From contig CALIBL010000011.1 of the NCBI GenBank assembly GCA_938045805.1, forward strand, positions 124,001 to 188,000: a stretch of 64,000 nucleotides of DNA. The letters are read 5' to 3'. Shown here in pieces: positions 55,271 to 64,000 of this stretch (positions are counted from its first letter, which is position 1; every line of letters begins with the position of its first letter). This DNA is from an uncultured Rubripirellula sp. (GTDB lineage Bacteria; Planctomycetota; Planctomycetia; Pirellulales; Pirellulaceae). Made by a program: the position numbers and the translations under genes. The notes under the pieces were generated by a model that had not been told where the DNA came from, did not search any database, and worked only from the letters and a program-made list of their open reading frames with translations.

Positions 55271-56663
55271 CCGTTTTCTTGCCCACCTGGAGACACTTGG
55301 TTTCCTTTTGCTCGAGTTTCCGAAGAAGCCTCGATCGGGAGATGCCCAAAATCCTCGCTGCTTCGGCACGGTTATTGTTAGACGAAATCATTGCTTCGTC
55401 CAACAGTGAATCTTCATACTGTTGAATCAATTGATCGAGCGAGCGCGTCTGCTTACGGGGATGGGGCAGAGGAGGGCGGTAGGATCGAATACTGAGGGGA
55501 AGGTGTTCTACTTGAAGCGATTCACCCGTCGCCTGTTGGCATGCATGATTCATTGCCTCTTGTAATTCCAAAAAATTGTTGGGCCACGGATAGTTCACTA
55601 ATGAATCAAGCGCGGGCCGGCTGATGTGTTCAGCCGCGGTTTTGTGCTGTGTCGCATAACGCCCTAACAATGCCGTCGCGATCGCATGTAGATCCTCGAC
55701 ACGACTTGAGAGCTGCGTACATGGAATTTGAATCGTATCTATCAAGTCGCTTATCTGACTACAAAGCATGCTTCTCTTCAGGTTTTCCCCAGATTCGCTC
55801 TGAAGCTGCTGCTCCTTATTGATGATGTGAGGTGAAAATCCAGCAACCGCTAGGAGACGTACTTGTTCCGGATAGCTCTCCAGAATGGTCAAGAGCTGTC
55901 GCTGTGCTGCGATGGACATGCGATCAATCTGCTTGCACAGTAAAGATCCACGAGACGTATCTGAATCGTTGAGATGATTCAGAAGTGGCGTCAGAGCTGC
56001 AGTGAGTAGTTCAGGATCCAGTAATGGTCCATCTAATTGGATCAGCGGTTCGCCCGGAGCCGATCGGTGGTGGATGTGCAGAGCCAATAGGTCTGCACCG
56101 CCTCCTTTGGGCTGAAAGAGCCCCACATGGGTCCGAACAGAACAAGCGACATCTACTTTTCTACGGATTCGCCTAGCTGCTAATGATGTACCAGCGAGCA
56201 GAGCGAGGGACAGTCCTGAGTTTTTTTGTCGCCAGAGATCGAGCCGTTGGCGTGTTGCGACAGCATCCTGTACGTCAGATTCAGTCTGGCGATCGTCGAA
56301 CTCGCCAGCAATGCCCAAGGTGAATCCGGTTTCTGGTGATCCAACACGAACGTACCGCGCCTCTCGAATTGCAGCCCGCAGCCCATTAATCGGGGGCGGA
56401 TGAATTTTCAGAGTTGCGGTGCCTCGGCGTCGAAAACCCGGGGGTGGGGAAAGGCTCGCAGCGATGAGGTCTTCTGGGCAAGCCGAGACAGATGTACCCG
56501 CTTTCGACTTTCGGCCGATCAACGTTTCACCGTCCACGCCAAGCCAGTCTGCGCATCCCCCTGAGATGAAAACAAGTTCATCGGTGTGGCTAATGCACCA
56601 CACAATTGCATCGGACGACTCGAGTAGGCGAGTGAGGCGACGAATCTTCGTGCTTGATGACAT
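55254..56663 (-). CDS. PAS - degenerate AAA+ - Fis-type HTH regulator
   Basis: The layout is that of a sigma54-type enhancer-binding protein that has lost its motor. Residues of about 10-120 (counted from the ATG at 56663) are PAS-like (SSDAIVWCISHTDELVFISGG). The central region aligns only in outline: TSLAARRIRRKVD replaces the Walker A area, LLCKQIDRMSIAAQRQLLTILE replaces the DE-x-x-x-L Walker B, and no GAFTGA loop is seen. YPWPNNFLELQEAMNHA matches the YPWPGNxRELxN lid. The C-terminus EAARILGISRSRLLRKLEQ is the Fis helix-turn-helix. It therefore probably binds DNA without ATP-driven sigma54 activation. The track's TTG at 56693 is less likely. Confidence 0.78.
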   Translation of the reverse strand: MSSSTKIRRLTRLLESSDAIVWCISHTDELVFISGGCADWLGVDGETLIGRKSKAGTSVSACPEDLIAASLSPPPGFRRRGTATLKIHPPPINGLRAAIREARYVRVGSPETGFTLGIAGEFDDRQTESDVQDAVATRQRLDLWRQKNSGLSLALLAGTSLAARRIRRKVDVACSVRTHVGLFQPKGGGADLLALHIHHRSAPGEPLIQLDGPLLDPELLTAALTPLLNHLNDSDTSRGSLLCKQIDRMSIAAQRQLLTILESYPEQVRLLAVAGFSPHIINKEQQLQSESGENLKRSMLCSQISDLIDTIQIPCTQLSSRVEDLHAIATALLGRYATQHKTAAEHISRPALDSLVNYPWPNNFLELQEAMNHACQQATGESLQVEHLPLSIRSYRPPLPHPRKQTRSLDQLIQQYEDSLLDEAMISSNNNRAEAARILGISRSRLLRKLEQKETKCLQVGKKTDELQD

Positions 56664-56844
56664 GGTTCGGACTATCTGCCCTGTCCGCCGCAAGGTCTCA
56701 GTTCATTACCACAAGAACCAGAAAGGCTATTGGTAATGAAAAGGACCTTACCATCCTGAAACCACCGAAAATGGTGCGACGGTATTTCAAGCCTGGTTTA
56801 GATTGGGAGCTGTTGATCTCCGCAAAAAACCATGGCAAGAGCGT

Positions 56845-57168
56845 TTAAAACACGTCGAGCATGAAGTGGTGCCCGCTATGGAACCTTCGATTGCTCGGGT
56901 AAAAGTTATGCCACTTTTTGTTGTAAACAGGGATTCTCATCTCCGCAGGATAGCGATGGTAGAGACTATCGTTGCTACGGAAATACTCCTGTCCGTAGAA
57001 GTTCTGGGGGTAGTAAACGTACGGGTAGTGATAGAAACGGTTCCAATCACGAAAATCGGCTTGTCCTCCCCAGGCACGACCATAAGCTTTCTGCTCTGCG
57101 GTCGCCGATTCAGTCCCCACTGAGTAGCTGCAAAGCAGTACAGCGGCAATCAATAGATGACGTAACAT
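56845..57168 (-). CDS. Small secreted Tyr/Phe-rich protein, unknown
   Basis: This 107-residue protein has a signal peptide (LLIAAVLLCSYSVGTESATA, cut near residue 24). The mature part is rich in Tyr, Phe, Arg and His (NRFYHYPYVYYPQNFYGQEY). The family is not recognised, though similar small secreted aromatic proteins occur in planctomycetes. Function unknown. Confidence 0.6.
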   Translation of the reverse strand: MLRHLLIAAVLLCSYSVGTESATAEQKAYGRAWGGQADFRDWNRFYHYPYVYYPQNFYGQEYFRSNDSLYHRYPAEMRIPVYNKKWHNFYPSNRRFHSGHHFMLDVF

Positions 57169-57637
57169 TCAGACGTCCCCCCTCGAGACGGTCGATCCCA
57201 CTCTGTAGCGGCAACGACGAGAATTGTGTTCTGCTGATGGGCCTTCAAGTTGAGCAGACTCTTTGCGGGGAGTTTTCTCAACAATCTCGGCGATTTCGAG
57301 CCGGTCTGACAGGATGTGATCACACCTGTTGCAAACCAATGCAAACTCGATCTACCGTCACTATCGGCATTCTCATTAGGAGCGGTTTAGTCGTTCGTGA
57401 GTGCTTTTCCAGCTAATTCTCAACCGGTTTCCGAGCCGAAACCAGTCCAATGTAGGTTTCTTTTCTCAATACGCCTGACAGAAAACCTTCTCACCAAACC
57501 ATCTCAGAGCCTATGATGGGGGCCCATGGATGCAAAAAGAATGTATTGGACGTAAAAAAATCACGTGTGAGCCGATTCATCCACTTAGCAGTCCATCGCA
57601 AATCCATCAGGAAATCCTCTTTCGTGTGTGCCCTCGT
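57169..57637. other. Non-coding region with one palindrome
   Basis: I see no RNA gene or convincing ORF. The ORF track places a start at 57530, but the signal peptide of the next gene begins at 57638. A TGTGATCACA palindrome at 57315-57324 is listed separately. Confidence 0.4.
57310..57328. promoter_or_regulatory. Palindromic possible operator
   Basis: CAGG A TGTGATCACA CCTG contains a perfect 10-bp palindrome with flanking CAGG/CCTG arms offset by one base. The half-sites TGTGA and TCACA are those of Crp/Fnr-family sites but without the usual 4-6 base spacer, so it is not a standard Crp site. It lies between divergent secreted-protein genes. Confidence 0.25.
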
Positions 57638-58837
57638 ATGAACCTCAAACACTCCCTGAAGACAACAGGCTTGTTCTTGGCGGCATGGATCGCTTTGTTA
57701 CCCAGCATTTTGACTGCATGCCCGTTTTGTAATGCCGTATCGCAAACCCTCCGTCAGGAGATGGCTGCAATGGACGCGGTGGTATTTGCTGTTTCACTAC
57801 AAGATGCGACGGAACGAGATTCAGAAACGGGCAAATTGCAGATGAAAGTCGTGCAAGTGCTCAAGGGCGGCGATCTCGTGAATGTCGGTGATGAAATCGA
57901 AGCGATTTATTACGGCGATGTTTCCAAGGGCAGGCGTTTTATGCTTTCTGGTGTTGATCCGCCACAATTGCAGTGGTCGTGCTTGCCCGTTACGGAGCGT
58001 GCAGAGAGTTACATTGGGAAAATGACCAAAATCGAAGATGATGATCTAGCGAGGCTCCGGTTTTATTATCAATTTCTCCAAGATGAGGAGTCGATGCTGG
58101 CGCGTGATGCATACGATGAATTCGCGATCGCCCCTTATGATGCAGTGAAAAAACTCGCTCCGGAGATGGATCATGGTCAATTAGTCAAATGGATCACTGA
58201 TCCCGAAATGCCAACGGACCGAAAAAGGCTTTATCTGACGATGCTTGGCGTTTGTGGTGATCAATCAGATTTAGTGATGCTTGAGAAGATGCTTCGTAGC
58301 ACTTCGAAAAGTGCGCGGGGTGGTTTAGACGCGATGATTGCCTGTTACCTCACTCTAGGAGGTGAATCGGGCTTGGGACTGATTAATGAACTTTTTCTGG
58401 CCAACAAGCAGGCTCCCTACGCAGATACGTATCAAGCAATTATGGCGGTGCGATTTCATGGAACGGAAGGTGACGTGATCCCACGTAGCGCTTTGGTTGA
58501 ATCATTGCATCACGTGCTTGATCGAAAAGATTTAGCCGATTTGGTGATTCCTGACCTCGCTAGATGGAACGATTGGAGCCAGATTGACCGCCTTGTGGAT
58601 CTCTTTGTTAATGCAGATCCAGACAACAACTGGGTTAGGGTTCCCGTCGTGAATTATTTGAGAGCGTGTCCGTTGGACTCCGCGAAAGAGGCATTGAAAA
58701 AAATTGAGAAGATTGACCCAGAGAGTGTTCGACGGGCAAATACATTCTTTTCAATACCTGTACCTGCTCGCGATAAAGGAAGCAGTAGTTCCTCCAACCT
58801 GTATCGGTTGCGCGATCGCTTAAAAGCTGTTGCATAA
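57638..58837 (+). CDS. Secreted HEAT-like repeat protein, unknown
   Basis: Start at the ATG 57638, which opens a signal peptide (TTGLFLAAWIALLPSILTA). The mature protein begins CPFCNAVSQTLRQE, a CxxC near the N-terminus. An N-terminal beta-rich region (AVVFAVSLQDA, VVQVLKGGDLVNVGDEIEAIYYGD) of about 100 residues is followed by helical HEAT-like repeats (LYLTMLGVCGDQSDLVMLEKML, ADLVIPDLARWNDWSQIDRL). The product is 399 residues. A periplasmic scaffold or binding protein is likely; no enzyme motif is seen. Confidence 0.7.
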   Translation: MNLKHSLKTTGLFLAAWIALLPSILTACPFCNAVSQTLRQEMAAMDAVVFAVSLQDATERDSETGKLQMKVVQVLKGGDLVNVGDEIEAIYYGDVSKGRRFMLSGVDPPQLQWSCLPVTERAESYIGKMTKIEDDDLARLRFYYQFLQDEESMLARDAYDEFAIAPYDAVKKLAPEMDHGQLVKWITDPEMPTDRKRLYLTMLGVCGDQSDLVMLEKMLRSTSKSARGGLDAMIACYLTLGGESGLGLINELFLANKQAPYADTYQAIMAVRFHGTEGDVIPRSALVESLHHVLDRKDLADLVIPDLARWNDWSQIDRLVDLFVNADPDNNWVRVPVVNYLRACPLDSAKEALKKIEKIDPESVRRANTFFSIPVPARDKGSSSSSNLYRLRDRLKAVA

Positions 58838-58980
58838 AGCCTTCAAGTACGATCCTCGTAGATCATTCTCGGATCAGATTTCTGATGGCGAACCCTGAGT
58901 AATCTCTGAGCGTACACAGGCTAGTCGATCCGTTTTGCCGATCAGTGCAGTTTCAACCATTCATTTCTATATGATTCACC

Positions 58981-59658
58981 ATGTCAATGGACCAAAAACT
59001 ATCACCTTCGACAGATCCAGTTGAATTTCCGTACCGAGCAATTAGTTCAACGGCAATCACTTCTGCTGTCTTTGCTGGTTTGGGTGCGATTGGTGGATTC
59101 TTCTTTTGGCCGGCATTAGGACTTGCGTTAATCGGCCTTATTTCAGGGTGGATGAGCTGCCGGCAGATTCGTCGGTATCCTGAAGAGTTTGAGGGGCTGA
59201 AGCTCGCGTTGTTCGGCGTCGCCGCTAACGCCTTCATCGTCTTTGGTGGTGCAGCTTTACATATCTACGTCTATGTAACGGAAGTGCCAGACGGCTACAC
59301 TCGCGTACAATTTTATGAGTTACAACAAGACGCAAGTCAGGCGGTCGATATGCCGACATCACGAGCCGTCGAGATAAACGGGGATGCGGTTTTCCTCAAG
59401 GGTTACATTCATCCTTCTTCTGGTAGCGGAATGTTAAAAAAGTTTATTCTCGTGCCTGACTTGGGAACTTGTTGTTTTGGTGGCCAGCCCAAAAGCAGTG
59501 ATATGATCGAAGTCACGCTCTTGGATGGTCAAGCGACCAAGGCTGGTCTTACAAAAAAGAAGCTTGCTGGTGAATTCAGCGTGAATCAAGTGGCTCGTAA
59601 AGTCACCGATTTTGACAATAACGTGTTCTATCGTATGAAAGTTGACATTATTCAGTGA
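58981..59658 (+). CDS. Membrane protein with DUF3299-like CCFG domain
   Basis: This 225-residue protein has an N-terminal pair of membrane helices (TSAVFAGLGAIGGFFFWPALGLALIGLISG and LALFGVAANAFIVFGGAALHIYVYV, DUF4190-like), then an extracytoplasmic domain. That domain reads VFLKGYIHPSSGSG, FILVPDLGTCCFGGQ and MIEVTLLDG. The GYI-x-P ... F-x-LV-x ... CCFG pattern resembles DUF3299. The two adjacent cysteines could bind metal or form a disulfide. A related domain is encoded by the next gene. Confidence 0.7.
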   Translation: MSMDQKLSPSTDPVEFPYRAISSTAITSAVFAGLGAIGGFFFWPALGLALIGLISGWMSCRQIRRYPEEFEGLKLALFGVAANAFIVFGGAALHIYVYVTEVPDGYTRVQFYELQQDASQAVDMPTSRAVEINGDAVFLKGYIHPSSGSGMLKKFILVPDLGTCCFGGQPKSSDMIEVTLLDGQATKAGLTKKKLAGEFSVNQVARKVTDFDNNVFYRMKVDIIQ

Positions 59659-59711
59659 ATCACTTGATGCATTGCCAAGAAGTTACTTGTTTTGATTAGG
59701 CTTTCGGAGTT

Positions 59712-59730
59712 CCCAACACCACGTGTTGGG
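59712..59730. repeat. Short perfect hairpin between the two CCFG genes
   Basis: CCCAACAC, loop CAC, GTGTTGGG; eight perfect pairs with no T-run. It may be a weak terminator or processing site between the two genes. Confidence 0.55.
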
Positions 59731-59828
59731 TTCAATATCTAAAAACAATTTCGATCTAGATATTTCATTTCCCTGCAAGCACCAATTTTTCAGCCAATTC
59801 ACTGTAAAACACAGAGAAGCGAAGCCCC

Positions 59829-60551
59829 ATGATCAAGTATCTGAACGGGATATTACTACCTTTAGTGATTACGTTCTGTTTTGTTTCCTGTTCGACAAAA
59901 ACATCTTCAAAGCAAACACCAGTGGATGTTTCGGGTGATTCAGTCAGCAACGATCAACCACAGGTTTCAGAGATCGATTCCACTGTAAGCAATCAAACAG
60001 AATCGACAGCATCGGAGAACGCTAACACATTACCCGAAACAGAAGATAACAACCCGCCGGATGTCAACGCGAAGACGATTGCATCCACAGAAGAAGATCC
60101 AAAACCAGCTAACGGGGTTGAAGAAAGACGAAGTAGCGATAGTGCGTTAGCTAAAGGGGATATTAACTTCGATGATCTTAAATTTGATCTAGAGAAAGAT
60201 GCTCCGTTTGACGCGAGTATGATTACCGCGGGACTTAAACAATTAGACGGGAGGGATGTCACATTGCGAGGATACATCCTGCCATCAACGTTGTTTTCAG
60301 AAACCAACATTTCGCAGTTTGTATTGGTGCGAGATAATCAGGAGTGTTGTTTTGGCCCAGGCGCGGCACTCTACGATTGTGTGATGGTGCAGATGGTAGA
60401 GGGAAACACAACGGATTTTGTCACTCGTCCGGTCACCGTGGCTGGACGATTTGTGATTGATACCGAATCATATCGTTATCCTCCGGGCTTGTCCCCTAAC
60501 GGGGCGACGCACATGGCGGTCTTCCGCATCGAAGGTTTAAAGGTTGAGTAA
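59829..60551 (+). CDS. Lipoprotein with DUF3299-like CCFG domain
   Basis: This 240-residue protein starts with a lipoprotein signal (LNGILLPLVITFCFVSCST, lipobox-like cysteine near residue 21). A disordered acidic and Ser/Thr-rich linker spans about 22-110. The C-terminal domain, VTLRGYILPSTLFSETNISQFVLVRDNQECCFGPG, matches the preceding gene product. It would be anchored outside the cytoplasm. The repeated domain in two neighbouring genes suggests a shared task, perhaps metal binding or redox chemistry, but that is inference. Confidence 0.72.
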   Translation: MIKYLNGILLPLVITFCFVSCSTKTSSKQTPVDVSGDSVSNDQPQVSEIDSTVSNQTESTASENANTLPETEDNNPPDVNAKTIASTEEDPKPANGVEERRSSDSALAKGDINFDDLKFDLEKDAPFDASMITAGLKQLDGRDVTLRGYILPSTLFSETNISQFVLVRDNQECCFGPGAALYDCVMVQMVEGNTTDFVTRPVTVAGRFVIDTESYRYPPGLSPNGATHMAVFRIEGLKVE

Positions 60552-60607
60552 CTTTTTGAGATCCGATTCTCTATCGAACCATCATCTTCATTGGATCTTA
60601 GTCGTCA

Positions 60608-61780
60608 TCAGGGTGACCAATCAGTTTTAGGACTTGTGTGGATTTGTTCTGATCCATCATCGCGCAGACGCGCTACTCGCTCAGCGACCCTCGCTACTTC
60701 GTCCATGCTCGTGAGCGGCTCAAGTGTTACTCTGAAGGAAGCCGTTTCTTCGGGTTGCAATTCAATCACTCGACCCATCGATTCCTCAAAAGATCGAGCG
60801 TTCGGAAAATTGGTGGCGGGCTCTAGTCCCACCACATATCCGTCGGATATCGCTGCCGTATTCTTCCATAAGATGAAACGCGGGAGTTTCGCAGTATTAA
60901 ATGAGACAGCGAATCCACGTGTCTGATCTGAGTTTCGCAAAAGAGCAGTCGTGCTGGAAGTGTCATCCGATTTCAATTCAGCAAAGTAAACTCGCTCTGC
61001 GTACCCGACTTCTGGTCCGTCGAATTGGTTCCATTGATCGATTTCTTTTGCTGATAGTTCATCCTTTGGAGCAAGCGTTGCGATCGGCGCGTCCAGAACG
61101 GACCCTGCATCAAGAACAGGTTGCCCGAGATTGATGTGGTAAAGCAATTGCATCGTCGCCGGCTTGGAAAGATCGTTGGTAACATCATCCAAGAGCGAAA
61201 TTTCCGATGAACCTGCCTGAAATCGAATACGACTTCGCAATCTCAAACGTTTGATGAATAGTCGAGACTCTAAAACTTCGCCAATCACGTCGAGACGGCC
61301 AGATGCTTCGTCATATTCAATCGAAAGCGACTGCGCGGGTAAGTTGGCAATGCGACCGTGAAGTGGATAGGTGAGCTGTCCAGCGGAATCGTGCTCAGGA
61401 GCACCGTTGCTCTCCAAACCACAACGTACAACGAGTTCATCAAATCCTTCCAGCCATCCGATGCCACTCGGATCGAAGATCGGAACGAGTGACGGATGAA
61501 CAGGACCTGAGATTGGAGAGTCCCATGTGAAGTCAACGCCATCTTTTTCTATTTTCCAGATTCCCATCCCTCGCGACGGTAAGAGCAAGGCTCTGATGGA
61601 TCCTGTGGCGACCTCAATCACCTCGACACCTTCTGAAGCGCCGCCGGTAAAAATCCCGTGCCGAGTGGTGATTTTTCCTTCTCGCGTATCAATTTCCATG
61701 CTCAGCGGAGACTGATCATTCCAGGCAATTTGTTGATTTGGTGAGTGAAGTGAGCGGAGTTCGGAGGTTTTTGTAGTCAT
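60608..61780 (-). CDS. DUF4432 aldose-1-epimerase-like protein
   Basis: This 390-residue protein matches DUF4432, a galactose-mutarotase-like beta-sandwich family. Visible segments include ALLLPSRGMGIWKIEKDG near 85, LVPIFDPSGIGWLEGFDELVVRCGLE near 125, PLHGRIANLPA near 160 and LYHINLGQPVLDAGS near 235. The fold binds sugars; catalytic activity is unproven. It is divergent from a sugar-isomerase-like gene, which fits carbohydrate processing. Confidence 0.82.
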   Translation of the reverse strand: MTTKTSELRSLHSPNQQIAWNDQSPLSMEIDTREGKITTRHGIFTGGASEGVEVIEVATGSIRALLLPSRGMGIWKIEKDGVDFTWDSPISGPVHPSLVPIFDPSGIGWLEGFDELVVRCGLESNGAPEHDSAGQLTYPLHGRIANLPAQSLSIEYDEASGRLDVIGEVLESRLFIKRLRLRSRIRFQAGSSEISLLDDVTNDLSKPATMQLLYHINLGQPVLDAGSVLDAPIATLAPKDELSAKEIDQWNQFDGPEVGYAERVYFAELKSDDTSSTTALLRNSDQTRGFAVSFNTAKLPRFILWKNTAAISDGYVVGLEPATNFPNARSFEESMGRVIELQPEETASFRVTLEPLTSMDEVARVAERVARLRDDGSEQIHTSPKTDWSP

Positions 61781-61983
61781 GTTTCTCTTGTTAGATATAT
61801 GGTTTCCCAGATTCTTTCAGAATGCTCTTCAATTGCCATTCTTGTATGCGCTGCGCCCAGCTAATAAAACATTTAACCTCGGTGGTGACTACCTAACGGA
61901 TCAAAAACCGCCGTTTTCCGGCTTGGCACCTTTTTTTTCACATCATCGCCGTGCAACGCACTAACGACAGGAGCAACTGATCA

Positions 61984-63018
61984 ATGAGCCATCCACTCCC
62001 TAAACTCCATAACGCTATGTGGCCAGGTCTCGTCGGTAAGGGCGATGAAGAAGGGCAGGAACCCCCAATCAGCCTCGAACGAATGTTGGAATTGACAGCT
62101 GGCGCCGAGGTGGACGGCCAAAAGTTTGAGGGTGTCGATTACTTTTTGTTCCATCCGCATACGGATCCGGATGCGTCTGATGACGAGCTCAAAAGGATTG
62201 CTGATTTAATCGGCAGCCACAATCTCAAGGTCGGATCTCTGGTTGCTCCGGTTTGGCCTGGAACGGTTGGCGATTCCGCGATGGGTGATGACGAGCAGCA
62301 AGGCAAATTTCTCGATGCGATTCGGAAGGCCTGTCGAATTGCCAAGGTCTTCAATGATCATGGAATTCGTGAGTACGGTGTTATTCGGATCGACTCGGCT
62401 GAGTTCGGTGTAGAGAAATGGCGCGAAGATCCATCCGCAAATACGGCTCGAATTGTTGACACCTTCCAGAAAGCAGCCACGATCGCCGAAGAGCACGGTG
62501 AGCGACTTGCATGTGAAGGAGAAATTTGTTGGGCGGGTATGCACAGCTGGAAAGACATGCTCGATGTTCTTGAGGGAGTCGGTCGCCCAGAATCATTTGG
62601 TTTTCAAGCTGACCAAGCTCACACCTATCTTTACCTTATGGGTTACAACGCACCTGAGCACGCTCTGCTACAAGAAGGATATAGCGAAGAAGAGTTTTAC
62701 GCGGCGTATGAGAAGATGACAGACAAACTTCGTCCTTGGACTATCGATTTCCATGTCGCACAAAATGATGGCACAGTCCATGGTGCTGGATCACATGACA
62801 AAACAGGTAAGCATTGTCGAGCTGATGATCCGAATGGAAAACTAGATATCGCAAAGACCGCAAGCTACTGGTTGAAGGACGCACCTAGTCGTGGCATACA
62901 GCACATCTGCTGGGATGGTTGTATGTTCCCGAACGAGGTTCTAGAAAATCCAGAAACATGGAATGTCATTCTCAAAGCGATGATTGATGTGCGCGATGCG
63001 AGTGGTTGGCAAGCGTAA
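61984..63018 (+). CDS. Sugar phosphate isomerase/epimerase (xylose-isomerase-like TIM barrel)
   Basis: This 344-residue TIM-barrel protein matches the AP-endonuclease-2/xylose-isomerase-like family. Metal-ligand positions are suggested in [11 protein letters not shown] near 178, [12 protein letters not shown] near 207 and [11 protein letters not shown] near 257, with ending [14 protein letters not shown]. Typical activity is 3-ketose or 3-epimer isomerisation. It is followed by a Gfo/Idh oxidoreductase 56 bases on, a common pair for sugar or inositol catabolism. Confidence 0.85.
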   Translation: MSHPLPKLHNAMWPGLVGKGDEEGQEPPISLERMLELTAGAEVDGQKFEGVDYFLFHPHTDPDASDDELKRIADLIGSHNLKVGSLVAPVWPGTVGDSAMGDDEQQGKFLDAIRKACRIAKVFNDHGIREYGVIRIDSAEFGVEKWREDPSANTARIVDTFQKAATIAEEHGERLACEGEICWAGMHSWKDMLDVLEGVGRPESFGFQADQAHTYLYLMGYNAPEHALLQEGYSEEEFYAAYEKMTDKLRPWTIDFHVAQNDGTVHGAGSHDKTGKHCRADDPNGKLDIAKTASYWLKDAPSRGIQHICWDGCMFPNEVLENPETWNVILKAMIDVRDASGWQA

Positions 63019-63074
63019 GGTTTCATTCAGTCGACGTAACTAATTTTAACTCTTAATAACGATAGAAATAGAAC

Positions 63075-64000
<926 letters not shown>

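Overview
The window looks like a chromosomal segment of a planctomycete, most likely a marine member of the Pirellulales. This is inferred from gene content, not from a marker tree: a zinc-ribbon membrane protein, a stand-alone LigD-type phosphoesterase-domain protein, DUF3299-like and DUF4432-like proteins, ExbD pairs, very large secreted proteins, a lysine/alanine-rich histone-H1-like protein, and a divergent short DnaA. Base composition looks moderate and even. I see no phage, insertion sequence, CRISPR array, rRNA or tRNA, so this is core chromosome rather than an island.

Layout. 0.4-8.6 kb: metK with a metallophosphoesterase directly behind it, peptidase T (reverse), a PolB-type 3'-5' exonuclease and a 1224-residue secreted protein. 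8.6-12.4 kb (reverse): LigD-PE-like protein, then a cluster of two ExbD genes plus a secreted TPR-like protein. 12.5-16 kb: methyltransferase, nagB, HD phosphohydrolase, zinc-ribbon membrane protein. 16-24 kb: RNA modification and translation (trmL, RsmB/F-type methyltransferase, prfB with an intact programmed frameshift, mnmA), interrupted by a YdeP-type molybdopterin oxidoreductase. 24-29 kb: secreted protein with NPF/DPF repeats, sodium/solute symporter with its DUF3311-like partner, SLC13 permease. 29-36 kb: HrpA helicase, UPF1-like helicase, TPR protein.

36-47 kb: clpC, then the replication region dnaN - AT-rich intergenic region with a perfect DnaA box - dnaA - cysteine desulfurase (reverse), scpB with a 91-residue acidic tail, and hemA with a CcsA/HemX-like gene. 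47-57 kb: comEC, prolyl oligopeptidase, site-2 protease, H1-like protein, Mrp, and a PAS/degenerate-AAA/Fis regulator translationally coupled to a small alpha/beta protein. 57-64 kb: secreted proteins, two related CCFG-motif proteins, and a sugar-metabolism group (DUF4432, TIM-barrel isomerase, Gfo/Idh oxidoreductase cut by the window end).

Most genes are housekeeping. The parts least explained by standard annotation are the regulator/small-protein pair at 55-56.7 kb, the ExbD-ExbD-TPR cluster without ExbB, the paired CCFG proteins, the NPF/DPF-repeat protein, and the reduced DnaA with its candidate origin. Where the ORF track used an upstream start that overlaps a neighbour or precedes a signal peptide, I moved the start and say so in the entry. 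One gene (63075 onward) and one 53-codon ORF (52960) are absent from the ORF track.
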